64,000 nt of DNA from Patiria pectinifera. Taxonomy: Eukaryota; Echinodermata; Asteroidea; Valvatida; Asterinidae. Within the stretch, counting starts at the first letter, position 1; every line of letters begins with the position of its first letter. The DNA is taken from assembly GCA_029964075.1 (NCBI GenBank), contig CM057142.1, forward strand, positions 5,099,770 to 5,163,769, read 5' to 3'. Made by a program: the position numbers and the translations under genes. A model generated the notes under the pieces. It had not been told where the DNA came from, did no database searches, and saw nothing but the letters and a program-made list of their open reading frames with translations. Shown piece after piece: positions 22,401 to 33,356 of this stretch.

Positions 22401-25400
22401 CAGCACCCTAGTTTTTGCAGACAATATTGTCCTGATTTTTTTAATTTTTTAACTTCAAGTGGAACCTAATTTTTTTGAAAAAGTTTTTAAAAAAAGTTTT
22501 TATTTTTAATTTACGTGCCGCAGCACCCTAGTTTTTGCAGACAATATTGTCCTGAATTTTTTTTAATTTTTATGTCATGTTTTATGTAAGCTGGTCATTA
22601 GCGCAGTCTTGCTGCACAGAGAAGTATAGACAGCAAAGTAAACACGGAATGAACATACATGTTTACGTTACATACCTAGTGTGGACATTCTTTCGTTTTC
22701 GTGTAGTTAAGAAAAACTTGTGAAAAAAACTCATTTTACTCACACTGTGAGAACTCTTTCAACCCAAATTTCTTTCTATGATTCCGTTTAGTGTTTTTCT
22801 TCATTTTGCCACGGATAAACCTAACCCAAAAATGCCTCTAAACCTGTTTTCCAGAGAGGGAGAAACATTGTGTGGACGTGGGCAAGTCCACACAACGTCG
22901 CTGCTACCTGGTTTATATGGACATCTTTTGTTCGGAAGTCCACACAGTGAATGTAATACTTGTACATTTGATTCACATGTTAACTGTTACAAATACATGC
23001 ATTACAAAAAATATTAAAAATTCAATAATAATCGAACATCATCCCATCCTATTTTTTTTCTGACTATAAAAATTTAGAGCAAAACACACCCAAACATTTA
23101 CCCATCCACCCACCCACCCTATTTTTTGTGAATGTTATAGGAAACACAACTTTTTTTTTCTTGGCCTAATGAATTTAATTATTTTTATCTAAATACAAAG
23201 AAGTGCCAAGTGTCGGGTCCAAGTACAACTATGGAGAACAAGTAGAGGTATCCAAGTCCATATAACTGGACCTCCAAATGAGACTTTTGTAAAGCTTTGA
23301 TGATCAAGTTTATCAAATTTTCCAGTCCAAATACTTTGCTTCATGAGTACAAGTACTGTGGATTCGATTCGGATTATTTTGATGTTCGAGTACGAGTAAT
23401 TCTCAAAACAGTACTTGAGTACAAGTATGAGAATAACACTGAATCCTTAGTCTTCCCAACTCTCATCAGGTAATGTATGGCTCAGAGACATACATGTGGG
23501 AATTCAACCCCCCACTCCATCCCCCCCCCTCCAAAAAAAGGGACTCAGCTTATCAGAGGAAAATTGAAATACAACATGACTGCAGCCCACATGGTTAATA
23601 CTCCAATGAAAAGACCACACAAAAATGGCACAATCAGAACCCAAAGAAACCATACACTGTAGTTGAGCGGCTTCAATACGAAATTTTGTGACACTTTTAT
23701 ACTTTTCTGATTTCTTTTTTGTTTATGCAGCAAAAGTACAAAGTACTGAGAGTCCTACATGTAAATGTTCAGACTAATAATATATTTTTTTCCTTAATCC
23801 TAACCACCCCAACTCCATCAAAATCCATCCCCCCATTTTGGTGAATTTTGGGGGACTTGGTCCAGAAGGCCTGGCGTAATTAAATATTGATGGAGTATAA
23901 TGGACTTGGGCCTAATGGTCTGAAGCAGTGCTAGGGGTATCCAATTGATTTTGCCTAGCTTCCTCTCCTGCTATTGTGATAAAAGCCATGTGTAGCAAGT
24001 CCATGAATGTCAACCAGTGCGTCAGTGGTGGATTCCATTATGTCATGTACAGTTTTGTATTCGACGCACAGTGATTGATGGATTTTGATGGACTGTCAAG
24101 TTCCTAGTAAAAGACGCTAGTGAGTTAGGGTTAAAAAGATGAAACTGCCAGGCAAGGAAAGTTGTACTCACTGCTCCTTCAGGTCAGTGAACTGACGTTC
24201 CAGATCATTCATGTGATTCAAACATTCTATCCTTCTACGTTCACAGTCTCCCTCATCAAATTCTGTAGAAAAAGAAAATCAGTTTTACATGTCATTCCCT
24301 TGATCCAAGCTCTCGCTTGAGTATATTATGAGATTCCTTCTGAACATGGATCATAAAAAAATATATTTCTTTATTTAAAGAGGTTGTGGAATGCTCGAAG
24401 ACATTTCCGTCATTTTTTGGGTAGATGTAGCCTAAGGTGTGATGAAATAAAAACGACTATTGTTTCTGTCATGAAATGAATACAAAAGGTACTTTTGAGA
24501 GCTGTTTTTCAGGTCCTGTTTCGACCCGAACGTGCAATTTGTGTAAAAGTCGTCGTTGGGGGCAGCAAACAAAACATAGTAAATCGTGACGTAATAAACA
24601 GGACTCCCTATGCAGCGTAGTATAAACGAGTCCTGTTTATTACGCCACGATTTTTCTGATTTTACGAAGAACCCGACGACTGTTGATTTCAATTATACGC
24701 TCGCCGACCAACAAATTACTCGACGAATTTCAGTTTTATAAACATATAAACGCACATTACAAAAGAATGGGAGTTTGTCATTATGATATATATGGGTCTA
24801 CTCTACAATAAAAAAAAATATAAAAAACAATACGACTTTCAGCATTCCACAATCACTTTAAGGGTTAGCTCGATTGATTAAATGCTTGACTACTATGCTG
24901 AAGGTCCGTGCTATGACAAACTTTTTTTTCCTTCTTTTAATAGTTTCATTTACTTTTAAGTTTTTAATCAAGTCCCATTTTTGATTTGAAGTAGATTATA
25001 TTTTCGTCTTTGTAATCTGTGTCTTTGGAGGACTTTTGTTTAAAGGGAAATAAAGTCAGAGACCATTCGGTTGAAAGTCTGGTTCAAAGAGCCAAACATC
25101 CTGACATTGAATACTATTAGGTCAGGGAACCAGACAGTCAACTGCCATAACAATACAATACCAAGAGCCACTGTGTAACTTTAAAACTTGTCAATCCAAT
25201 TTCGGAGTAATTGCAGAATACCCCGCCACTCAAAGATCACCCCCTAATATTCAATGGCTACGCAGTCGAAGGAGCTAGAAAAAAAGTGTAAGTCCAAAGT
25301 CGCTCCTGGATTTAGCCAGGGAGGGGCGAAGGAAGGCGTTATTTCCCTTTAAAAAATCCTCGTACATACAACGTAAATTGAAAGGGGGGGGGATTAAAAA

Positions 25401-26341
25401 AGTCTCAGTCCAAAGTAGTTCCAGGGGAGTGGATACGCGGATTCAGGGATACGGAATGGGACTGAGTTGGGGAGGGGCGTAAGAGGGCCCTATTAGTGAT
25501 GTCCATGTATGGGCGATCGTGTATCTACGGGCCCGGTTCCTGTAAGGGAACAAAATCCACTTTTAAATTATTTGACCAACCAAACTAGATGACGACATTA
25601 AGAACATAATCTCATAGACAAAGGGCAGGTTTTGAATTTTGAGGGAAATATGAGGGTAAAAATGACGATGACACCGACAAAATGCAACACGAAAATAAAG
25701 ATGGAGATCACCGCGCGATGTACCATGTGTATCGAGAGCACACAAGTCGCGCTGCACGGCCATGCAACTGGCTCGTGAACCGCGTAGGAAAATCGTAATT
25801 TCTATCCCAATAAACTGTTCAAAAATTACCAAAAAGGTGTTATTACATTGAGACTGAGAGAAGTCTGTTTTAGGTCGACAATGTCATTTTTTAGAAATAA
25901 AAAAAATCTTGATTCTAATTTGATCGAAACAAAACAGGGGCCCTAGGCCTACACTACAGCATGGAGGAAGGAATAGACAATTCTCTCCGTGCCCCAATTT
26001 CCAAACATGCCAAACCTTGCCATAAAATCCCAATTTTTATTTAGAAAATTACAACTGCACAAATAAAAGTCACAACCAAATTAACTCATTAAGAGCTTGA
26101 TTCATGATCATTCCCAGATGAATACAAACGAATGACACAAAACATGTCGTGCATTGTCAATAACAGAACGTGTTCATTGTAAAATCCATAGTGTTTCTGC
26201 GTGTTTGTTTTTACCCGAGCTGTCTTCAGAACCCGATGTGTCCATATCGGAATCATCGTCGTCATTTTCGCTGTCAGGAGTACTCCTGTCCTCCTCCATA
26301 TCCTCCGCTTCACTCTCCGCAGTGTCCTCTGCTACCGGCAT
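16370..26341 (-). CDS. BRMS1L: BRMS1-like SIN3-HDAC corepressor subunit, complete, 9 exons
   Basis: BRMS1L is a nuclear Sds3/BRMS1-family subunit that bridges SIN3 and HDAC1/2 in a transcriptional corepressor (family knowledge). Exons are 26341-26215, 24262-24172, 22209-22005, 20772-20676, 19358-19269, 18580-18516, 18070-18034, 17402-17276 and 16487-16370. They join to 957 nt (318 residues; the human protein is 323). Residues 1-42 are an acidic Ser/Asp/Glu tail. Residues 44-175 form the helical coiled-coil Sds3-like region ([39 protein letters not shown]). The C-terminus ([31 protein letters not shown]) is nearly the vertebrate sequence. The ATG has A at -3. Intron 5 is AT-AC (see findings). 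Other introns are GT-AG. No clear polyadenylation signal is seen near the stop. Confidence 0.97.
16528..16777 (+). mobile_element. tRNA-derived SINE, copy 2
   Basis: GTTCGAACCCTGCCAGGAAC then TTGGGCAAGACACTTGACTT, CCACCCAGGATTATAAATGG and AGCGCTATATAAGC with an (ATT)n tail. Lies in a BRMS1L intron. Confidence 0.78.
17276..17402 (-). CDS. BRMS1L: BRMS1L exon 8
   Basis: Encodes [20 protein letters not shown], then [20 protein letters not shown] (residues 238-279). The acceptor is tandem (CAGAAG); using the second AG removes one codon. Donor is GTAAGT, phase 2. Confidence 0.93.
17600..17905 (-). mobile_element. tRNA-derived SINE with different 3' body
   Basis: On the minus strand the head reads CTGTGGTCCAATGGTTACGG, then a B-box GGTTCGAATCC, then CTCTTGAGCAAGGCACTTTA. 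The body differs from the other SINEs: it contains CACGTTAAAGAACCCAGTAA. Between BRMS1L exons 7 and 8. Confidence 0.72.
18034..18070 (-). CDS. BRMS1L: BRMS1L exon 7, 37-nt microexon
   Basis: Encodes [12 protein letters not shown] plus one base. It has a GTTTTAG acceptor and GTAAGT donor and is required for frame. It replaces the vertebrate AMATLGPHRVKTE linker. Confidence 0.82.
18516..18580 (-). CDS. BRMS1L: BRMS1L exon 6, starts after an AC acceptor
   Basis: Encodes [20 protein letters not shown] and MK (residues 204-225), matching vertebrate [20 protein letters not shown]. The intron before it ends CTCCAC. Donor is GTATAT, phase 0. Confidence 0.92.
18840..19214 (-). repeat. Dispersed repeat A, diverged copy inside the AT-AC intron of BRMS1L
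   Basis: Ends TAGGGAGTTAGGGTTAA, the reverse complement of the copy 1 start, with GAGGATTTCAA-type internal motifs. It fills about half of the U12-type intron. Confidence 0.6.
19269..19358 (-). CDS. BRMS1L: BRMS1L exon 5, ends at a U12-type AT donor
   Basis: Encodes [16 protein letters not shown], then [12 protein letters not shown] (residues 174-203), ending one base into a Gly codon. The next intron bases are ATATCCTTT (from 19268 down), the U12 AT-AC 5' splice consensus. No GT donor here keeps frame. Confidence 0.9.
19570..19728. repeat. 159-bp hairpin with GAGGCGAAGTCGAG apex
   Basis: AATATTGAGTGGCTCAGAGT, then AAAATCTGGACTTTTCCA, pair with TGGAAAAGTCCAGATTTTAC and AAAGCCACTCAATATT. BRMS1L intron 4. 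Confidence 0.85.
20676..20772 (-). CDS. BRMS1L: BRMS1L exon 4
   Basis: Encodes [20 protein letters not shown] and [12 protein letters not shown] (residues 142-173), the most conserved helix of the family. Acceptor is TTTTTCAG; donor is GTGAGA, phase 1. Confidence 0.95.
21057..21323. mobile_element. TIR element with poly-G/poly-C blocks
   Basis: AATAATTCTGCTTCTGATTA and AAAATAGGGTAGGTAGGG on the left face AATAGGGTAGGTAGGGTAAC and CCGGAAGCAGAACTATTA on the right. T/G and C/A homopolymer blocks lie inside. BRMS1L intron 3. Confidence 0.75.
22005..22209 (-). CDS. BRMS1L: BRMS1L exon 3
   Basis: Encodes [20 protein letters not shown] through [19 protein letters not shown] (residues 73-141), matching vertebrate KERLSQVDAKLQEV and ESVKNKYECE. 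Donor GTTAGT, phase 0. The low boundary may be off by one base in my count. Confidence 0.94.
22331..22570. repeat. 120-bp tandem duplication
   Basis: AACTTCAAGTGGAACCTAAT begins at 22331 and again at 22451; the units differ at only a few bases. In BRMS1L intron 2. The high identity means a recent event. Confidence 0.92.
22650..22975. mobile_element. MITE with TGTGGACATTC ends, copy 2
   Basis: TAGTGTGGACATTCTTTCGT to GGAAGTCCACACAGTGAATG, imperfect inverted ends. In BRMS1L intron 2. Small ORFs here recur in copy 3 but are not genes. Confidence 0.78.
23794..24132. mobile_element. MITE with TTAATCCTAACC / GTTAGGGTTAA ends, uninterrupted copy
   Basis: 339 bp in BRMS1L intron 1. It carries CATCCCCCCATTTTGGTG and ATGTCATGTACAGTTTTGTA, the empty-site equivalent of the 37790 insertion point. 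It ends 40 bp from exon 2. Confidence 0.8.
24172..24262 (-). CDS. BRMS1L: BRMS1L exon 2
   Basis: Encodes [20 protein letters not shown] and [10 protein letters not shown] (residues 43-73), start of the coiled-coil. Acceptor is TTTTCTACAG; donor is GTGAGT, phase 2. Confidence 0.95.
24375..24861. mobile_element. MITE TTAAAGAGGTTGTGGAATGCT with internal hairpin
   Basis: Inverted ends TTAAAGAGGTTGTGGAATGC and AGCATTCCACAATCACTTTAA. Inside, ATCGTGACGTAATAAACAGG near 24585 pairs with CCTGTTTATTACGCCACGAT near 24635. In BRMS1L intron 1. Confidence 0.82.
25040..25352. mobile_element. MITE TTAAAGGGAAATAAAGTC
   Basis: Ends TTAAAGGGAAATAAAGTC and GGCGTTATTTCCCTTTAA, 313 bp, in BRMS1L intron 1. Confidence 0.72.
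26215..26341 (-). CDS. BRMS1L: BRMS1L exon 1, acidic N-terminus
   Basis: Encodes [20 protein letters not shown] and then a run of D/S/E to residue 42. It starts MPV like vertebrate BRMS1L. Donor is GTAAAA at 26214, phase 1. Confidence 0.92.
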
Positions 26342-26934
26342 CTTTCGACGAGGAATCCTGGCGAATTTACAGAGACTATCGGTGGATAAAATTCGGGGAT
26401 TTGCTGAGCGCCAAACTCGCAGATTTGATGTCTTGCTGTGTGTGCTAACGCTGTAGTCGGTTACCCAGCTACAACGGTTTCACAGATTTGAGCACAGAGA
26501 GGAGAAAGCCGTGTTTTGTGATTGCTGCCAAAAGCAAATCGAGGTTGGGTGCCAGACATTAAACTGTACGGCCGTTTTATGTTTTTATCTTTATAATACG
26601 GCTGTTCAATGTTTCAGGCTTTTATGTTTTCAGGCCACAAATTTTGCAGGATGTTCACCGGCCGAATGCGTGTTAATGAACTTGACCAAAATTCATCGAG
26701 TTTGGCCAAAAACCAATAATCTTTAGTATTCATTACTTTGATTAAAAGAATTATGTTCTTTTATATGGTATTACGGGGCCTTAGCCAAGGGTGAACTTAT
26801 TGGGATAGTTGGGGTGTCGTATGGGGGAAATCCCAATAAACCCTTGAAACAATAATATCATTGACGCTAAAATATGAATATAGACACCTGGGTTAATAAG
26901 TTAGGACGATATCCTGCATTATTATATTTAAAAA
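26342..26934. other. BRMS1L upstream/promoter region
   Basis: Moderately GC-rich up to about 26480, then AT-rich. No TATA box at a convincing distance. The transcription start is not determinable. Confidence 0.4.
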
Positions 26935-27205
26935 AGAACTAATGGCGGTAGATAATTTGCATATTTTGCTCTAAAATAAACACTATCATTTCATAAATGG
27001 ATCTACACACCTCGTTTGTTACGATTGGACAAATTCCTGCGGAGAAAACAAATAGATGTTATAATCATTTCTGATAATGGCGGAGGCTATATATTTGCAT
27101 ATACATACTATCATTGTATAAATGGCTTTAATGAATTGGTTGACCCTATATAGGAACATGGCCGGTTTAGACACCTCGTTTGAAACGATTGGACGAAGTC
27201 ATGCG
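26935..27205. repeat. Two direct copies of an about 140-bp unit
   Basis: TGGCGG(T/A)G..TATTTGCATAT, ACTATCATT..ATAAATGG and ACACCTCGTTTG(T/A)(T/A)ACGATTGGAC appear twice in the same order. Confidence 0.65.
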
Positions 27206-27340
27206 AAAAAAAAGAGACAGAATTTCAAATGACAAGAAAATGAAAAACAAAACAAAAATGCGGGACCATATGCACGCTTCTGTGGTCAACCCCCGGACTA
27301 TAATAACGCTTGGTTGTTTGTTTGCATTTGAATTGTAGTT

Positions 27341-27438
27341 CGGCGATATAACGCAATACTACGGCGATATAACACAATAAGATATGACGATGAACGCAAT
27401 AAAATACGGCGATATAACGCAATAAAATACGGCGATAT
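27341..27438. repeat. Minisatellite ACGGCGATATAACGCAATAAA
   Basis: About 4-5 imperfect units of 21-24 bp roughly 1 kb upstream of the BRMS1L start. Confidence 0.82.
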
Positions 27439-27959
27439 TATTAAGCCAACATTATGTCTTTGTTATTTTCGGCCATGGCGAGGTACAGTGTATGCCACGA
27501 TGTGGAGCGCAAACGCAACCCACAAAATTTTTATTCAGATGGTTCCATATCATATGCACAAAACAGGATTTTTTAAACAAAAACACGTTTTTTATAGTAA
27601 GCTCATAACAGAGAAGAATCTTGTCAAACTACATTTGAACGATGGCGTAAGGTCGTGAAGTCTTATAGCAGCACCAGGCCCTATATATCCCAAATACTGT
27701 CCCTTGCTCTATGACTTGTATGCAGTGGTTTCAATACACTGGAATGGTTAAATTGTAATTCCTCAAGAAAAATTATTTGGCTTGCTGGGGATGGGGCATT
27801 TCAGAATTTTTAAACTCAGGAGAGCAAAAAGCGGCAGGGAACGGATTGGGTTGGGATTTTTTTTTGACTGAAACAATGGAACGGTTATTCAGTTGAATGA
27901 TATCTGCCACAATGAGGCAGGTAGTCAAACACGTGCCCATAGGCAAGCGGATTCAGCGC

Positions 27960-29163
27960 TTAAAGGGCCCATGAAAAAAAAATAGTGCACCTTGTACCTT
28001 ACTCATTTTCAATTTTCGTTTTTCCATTTTCAAGGGTATTTTTGTGCCTTTTTGGTTTTTATGCTAATGTGAATTTCCCCTTTATTCATGAGCAAAAGTA
28101 TGATGTCATTTCAGGCGAAACTTCAATGTTACAGCTATTTCAGCACAAACAGTTGCCAGAATTGTGGATATTTTGCTGAGTAAATTTGCTTTTTAAGTTG
28201 GTGATTCCTTAACTGTGCCAGCACATGGCAGTAAGCCAATGAGCAGGGGCGGTGGAACGCTTTTCAATCTGGGGGCAAAAACTAGGGGCACTTATCCAGA
28301 AAAGGGGGCACCTTCCCTCGGTGTGAAAGTAGTGAGAGCCCTTCGACCTCCGCAATGGCGGATCCAGAACACAATTTTTGTTGGGGGGGGGCAAAAAAAT
28401 TTGTTCCCAAAAAGTGGGTCCACAAATTCCCGGCGTGGGGTTCGGGGCCCGCTTAAGGGCCCGGGAAATAATGGATTTTAGATGTTCTGTGGTGCGATCT
28501 GAGGCAATTTCTGACCACTTTGAATCAATTTTGGTGAAAAGATGCCCCATCCCCCCGGATCTGCCCTTGGGCCTTCAGCACACCGCACACCCTCCGCCCC
28601 GGCCCCGGAAGTAACCTCTCTGGGGCCACCCATCATAATTTGACTAGTTATGTAGAGAGCACTTTTTTTATCGCGAAAGGGGCACTATTGCTTTTGATTG
28701 CCAGCTCAGTGACCATTTTATTCGCGTGAGGCTAGGAGGAGCACTACTACCTTTAAAGGCCAGTTTTCCACGAGAGGGGCACAATTTTAATGTTGCAAGC
28801 GGGGCACAAATAAAATTGTGCTTTCGAGGGCCGGGGCAAATGCCCCCCCCCCCCCCCTGCCCCTGGATCCGCCCAATGAGCAAACTTAACTCACAAATGT
28901 TTTCAATGAACGTACACATTTTGGGTTAACAATTTGATCACAAACCCCTAAACTGAACAGTGTATTTCTGAAATGACATCATGATCACAACAACAGCGCC
29001 CTCAGATGTCCGGAAATGATGGAAAATTTTAAATGTTTAATAAACTGCATTTTTCAATAAAATTAACGAAAAAGGAATGTCAAATAGTTTCATGCATTAA
29101 GTGGAGTAGAATGTTGCACAAAATGTGTTCCTGTAGAAAAATTCATCCGATGGACCCTTTGAA
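27960..29163. mobile_element. Repeat with TTAAAGGGCCC ends, copy 1, interrupted by a hAT
   Basis: Starts TTAAAGGGCCCATGAAA and ends GGACCCTTTGAA. Same family as 47131-48213 and 29640-30640 (shared CCATTTTCAAGGGTATTT, GGCAGTAAGCCAATGAGCA, ACAGCGCCCTCA). Intergenic, upstream of BRMS1L. Confidence 0.78.
28244..28872. mobile_element. hAT-like non-autonomous element with 8-bp target duplication
   Basis: Begins CAGGGGCGGTGGAACGC, ends GCCCCTGGATCCGC. CCAATGAG is present on both sides (28236-28243 and 28873-28880), and the sister repeat at 47430 has the uninterrupted site. GC-rich with G/C homopolymers. Confidence 0.8.
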
Positions 29164-29639
29164 GGCGGATAGGTTCCGATCATATGAAATCACTAATGTA
29201 GGTCGTTTGGTTTTCAACCAACCATTTCCTATACGTTGTAAACTAGACAGTAAGATTTACTTTTATGTAAAATAACCGCGAATTATTTTATCAAATGGCA
29301 AACAATGGTCACTACCTGTACCGTACGTGTACGAGTTTCATAATCGTGCCGACCAAGCACTGGGTGTTGGCTCCGCGTTTGTCTCAGTTTTTGCCATCCA
29401 TCACCGTTTTTGAGATACCAGCAATTAGACCATTATCATATTGCAGCCATTTGATTTTTTTCCCATTCAAATCAATGTAACCAAAGCGAGGCTGGAGGGA
29501 AAAATAGTCTGGTTCCTTTATGCATAAAAACAGTATCATTCAGCACTGTTATTGGATACAGGAAACATGACTTAAATGGTGGAAGCATGGTATAGGTCTA
29601 TGGATATATACAGTTCGTGAGAGAGCCCTCTTTGACGAC

Positions 29640-30640
29640 AATCGAATTTCTTTTAATTTAAACTGCAATCCTTGAAATGTACCTTTGTGTTCCATTTAAC
29701 TTTATTTCTGATCTTCGTAGTGCCATTTTTTAAGGGCATTTTGGAGCCTTTTTGGTTATTATGCTAATGCTAATTTCAATATTCATAAGCAAAACTGTGA
29801 TGTCATTCAATGCGCAACCTCCATATTCACATCTGCTTCAGCATAAAATGTCACCAGAATTTTAGGGGTTTGCTGTGGTTATTAATCGGCGTTTGTGGTT
29901 CTTATCGTTGTTTCAGTGTATGACAATACGACGATGACAAAACTTTGTGCACTAATATTATTGTTCCAAAGTAAAATTTTGGGTTTACAATTTGCGCACA
30001 GATTTCTGAAGAGTGTATTGTGTATTCTATATATATGAAGCAACCCAGTATCCTTCGTATTTTGTGTACCTATCAGAATTGACCAATTTTGTGTGCATAT
30101 CACATTTTAAAATAGGAGGAATATACTGCCCTCTTTCGAAATGGTTTCGGACTTAACTTCCCTTTTTTGTTTAAATCCCCCAGAGCCATGAATGATAAAA
30201 AAAAAGGCTGAATTTCATTTAAGCGATCGTCTGGAGTTCATTAAACACAATTTAGGAAAGAAACAAATAATTTTTCGGGGAAAACAAAAATGTAAAATTC
30301 CCTCCAGGATTCGAGCCAGCAACCTCCAGCATTCAAACCAGCGACCTAACCCAGCGAAACACGCTGACCGCCGTGAAATTTAGAACTTATTCCGGATTCG
30401 CGAGAGAGGGCAGTATATTAAGATGTGATATTCACACAATATCTTGGTCAACTGTGATATGTACACAAAATAAGGAGACTGGGTTGTCCTAAAGTGACGT
30501 CAATAGCGCCCTCATGCAGTTATCAGAAAAAGCATGAAACTTTTAAATGTTAAAAAAAAAATGCACTTTGCAAATTTTTTTTTTACCAAAAATGTATGTT
30601 TCATAGTTTGTATACATTTCTTTCAGAGGACTGGATATTT
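29640..30640. repeat. Same repeat family, diverged copy with a nested hairpin element
   Basis: 29690-29880 matches the left part of the family (CTTTTTGGTTATTATGCTAA). The right part resumes at about 30495 (AATAGCGCCCTCATGCAG). The middle is a separate inverted-repeat element, 30042-30487. Confidence 0.6.
30042..30487. mobile_element. Inverted-repeat element with tRNA-like core
   Basis: Arms of about 100 bp: CAACCCAGTATCCTTCGTAT, GTGCATATCACATTTTAAAA and ATATACTGCCCTCTTTCG face their complements near 30405-30487. The core (30300-30375) on the minus strand has two B-box-like motifs, GGTTTGAATGC and GGCTCGAATCC. Confidence 0.68.
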
Positions 30641-30939
30641 GCTACAAATAATGATGTTTCAGTGTGAAAAAGGCAATTAATTGGAAAGTGCCACCACTCA
30701 CAGTCGTTCAAATAGAAGTTCTACATTATTCTCCTTTAACCTACCCCCCCCCCCCCTCCCTTTCCGCCACCACCACCAACCCCCGCCATTTTCTGAGATG
30801 GGGGGTTCAACTTAAGCATGCTGGAGATATGGCTATAATGTGATATATTGTTAAGGCGAGGGGGGGGGGTCCCTATATCATTGGCAGGCCGCATGCGCGT
30901 ATGTCCACGGGGGGGGGGGGCCTATTGTGCAGAAACAAA

Positions 30940-31250
30940 CTCATAAACACACATGTTCACGTTATACGTAGTGTGGACATTCCTTTGTTTTCGTGTAGTT
31001 AAGAAAAACCTGTGAAAAACAATCTTTTTACTCACACTGTGAAAACCCTTTCAACCCATTTTTTTTCTATGATTCCCTTTTGTGTTTCTCTTCATTTTGC
31101 CACAGATAAACCTAACCCAAAAATCCCTCTAAACCTGTTTTCCAGAAAGGGGAAACACTGTGTGGACACAATGTCGCTGCTACCTGGTTTACTTTTGTTC
31201 GGAAGTCCACACATTGAATGTAATGCTTGTACACACACTTATAAGTCCGC
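30940..31250. mobile_element. MITE with TGTGGACATTC ends, copy 3
   Basis: GTAGTGTGGACATTCCTTTG to GGAAGTCCACACATTGAATG. Clearly homologous to copy 2 along its length. Confidence 0.78.
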
Positions 31251-32138
31251 CTGTACGCAACAATCGGACAAATAACAAAATCTGACGGGCCTGAACCCGC
31301 CCCTGATTGGGTAAAGACTGAAAAGAGAGAACGACTTAAAACTGTAGTGCACAGATTACATTCGTCAGACTTGGTTATGTACTTTATTTACCTTCTGCAT
31401 ATAAATTACCGATACATCATTATTATGATTTTTTATATACAATAATTACAATAATTACACGAAAATTGTGAGATTGGTTAAGAATCATCCATCATTCAAA
31501 TAAATTCCATGCAAAAGTGAATCTTTGTAAAACAAAATAAACGATGATGCCTCAATGCATGTACGTGTATATCATGTATATCTGTACAAAATATTACTTT
31601 GAAGAATTATTTAAAACAAAAACCATGATTATCTACATGTTTATATTTGGTCTTTGGCCAATAATCAAGAATACGATTTGAGCATGTACAGTAAATGGTA
31701 ATCATGTGCGATTCACGTTTTTACAGATAGGTCGATACGGATCTCACTGGATAATCAAAATCTGGTATAAACTCTAGTACAACCAAGTAAGTTTACAAAG
31801 ATGGACTTTGTGTTGGTTTTTGGTTGCCCCCCCCCCAAAAAAAAATCATCGAGCTGAACAGATCTTATTAACCTACCAAAACTTGAATTGATCTGCATGG
31901 ACCATCATAATTCCATAAGCAAAGAAAACATTTGGTTAGCAAAACAAAAACAAAAAAATAAAAATTACCAGCCAAAAATGTATGCAATTGTTGTAACAAG
32001 CTCTCTGTAAAGTATGCAAATTTGCTCATCATGGGCTCGGTTACTGCATATAAGATCTTGATCAAAACATGAACAATACAACACAGTACGTTTAATTACA
32101 AATATAACATGTGTCTACCAACCACTGATCTCTATTTA
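31251..32138. other. Intergenic, nothing recognised
   Basis: AT-rich; one C/A homopolymer block at 31827-31845. Confidence 0.5.
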
Positions 32139-32475
32139 TACTGACTGGATAGCCCTTTGACCATAATTATGCGTGTGCACAAGACCGTGACGCCCTCGCA
32201 CACACGCGGCGGCCATTTTGAAACACCCTCAAAAAGGCCCCACAACGCACGAATCCGTATATAAAAACGCAGAATTATTTAGGAAGCGATTTTGGATCAT
32301 CAAACAGGTTTTTATTTATTAATTTTGCCCACAGTGTTATTTTACTCATGTTAATATGTGTTCAAATATATAAATATTTTTATGACTTTGCATAATACTT
32401 TTACGTGGCCAAAGGGAGTGTCAAAATGGCAATGACTTCACCCCACGGCCAGAAGCACTATCCAGTCAGTCTAAT
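32139..32475. mobile_element. TIR element TACTGACTGGATAG
   Basis: TACTGACTGGATAGCCCTTT faces ACTATCCAGTCAGT. Intergenic, about 335 bp. Confidence 0.6.
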
Positions 32476-32794
32476 ATTAGTGCTACCAACACGGAGCATC
32501 AGAAAATTACAGATGCTGTTCCCGAGCTCTTCAACAAATTAGACTTTATACGTTTGTTTAATTTAAACCTTAGTTTTACTTTAACCTAAAAAAAAAAAAA
32601 TCGGGGGGGGGGCGTCTGCAAGTTGATATTTTCTTATTTTGGGTTACTTCAATTTGCAGCTCCGATGCACTATATCCGCCTGCATCATTGTCGTTCCGGA
32701 AATAACTCGAAACTCGTAAATTCATTATTCTATATTCGATTGTTCATTTAGAAATGAATGACGTTGTATTGCTAGAAAAATAACACTTTTTAAA

Positions 32795-33245
32795 CAAGTG
32801 ATCCGCGGATCGCACGTGTCGCCTTTTTTTCGCGGTCGATCTTTATATTTTTTGGGGTGTTTTTCAAAAAGGTCAAATTTTGTGCATTTTTAAAAAACGA
32901 CCTCAAATGATCCCTAGATGACCTTTGACCTCCAATTTTGGAAGAGTTGTGATAAACCCCCACCGAAGGATCACTGGGCCATCCATAAAATCCATCAAAT
33001 TCTACAAAGAACGGTTTGACGCAGTTGAACAATGACCCCTGCATGACCTCTGACCTCAGTAATCCGATGAGTTGTGTCTTCCCACCCATAATGGTCACTG
33101 CATCCAAGTTTTATCAAAATCCATGAAAACATGTAGAAGTTATTAATTTTTTTTTTCTCAAAACTTTAACATACTGGTCTACGGGCATACAGAATTTAGG
33201 ACTAGTTAGTGTCTCCCAAAACTTCGTTCAGGCGACATAAAAATG
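32795..33245. repeat. Dispersed repeat with DR1-like motifs, copy 1
   Basis: Contains GATGACCTTTGACCTCCAAT, CATGACCTCTGACCTCAGTA, AATCCGATGAGTTGTGTCTT and ATTTAGGACTAGTTAGTGTC. Lies just beyond the 3' end of the membrane gene. Copies at 50405 and 57000. Confidence 0.82.
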
Positions 33246-33356
33246 AATCAGTTTGTTAATGCATTGCTAGAAAAACAATCATTCTCTAAAAAGTCAATTT
33301 TTCGGGGTGGAAATGGAAAATAGCACGGGACCAATTTTCATTAAAAGATCAATTAC

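Noticed and set aside
22778..31275. Similar ORFs ([20 protein letters not shown]) at 22778 and 31012
   Set aside because: They lie in two copies of the same non-autonomous MITE, with frame damage in the third copy. Sequence similarity comes from the repeat, not from coding constraint.
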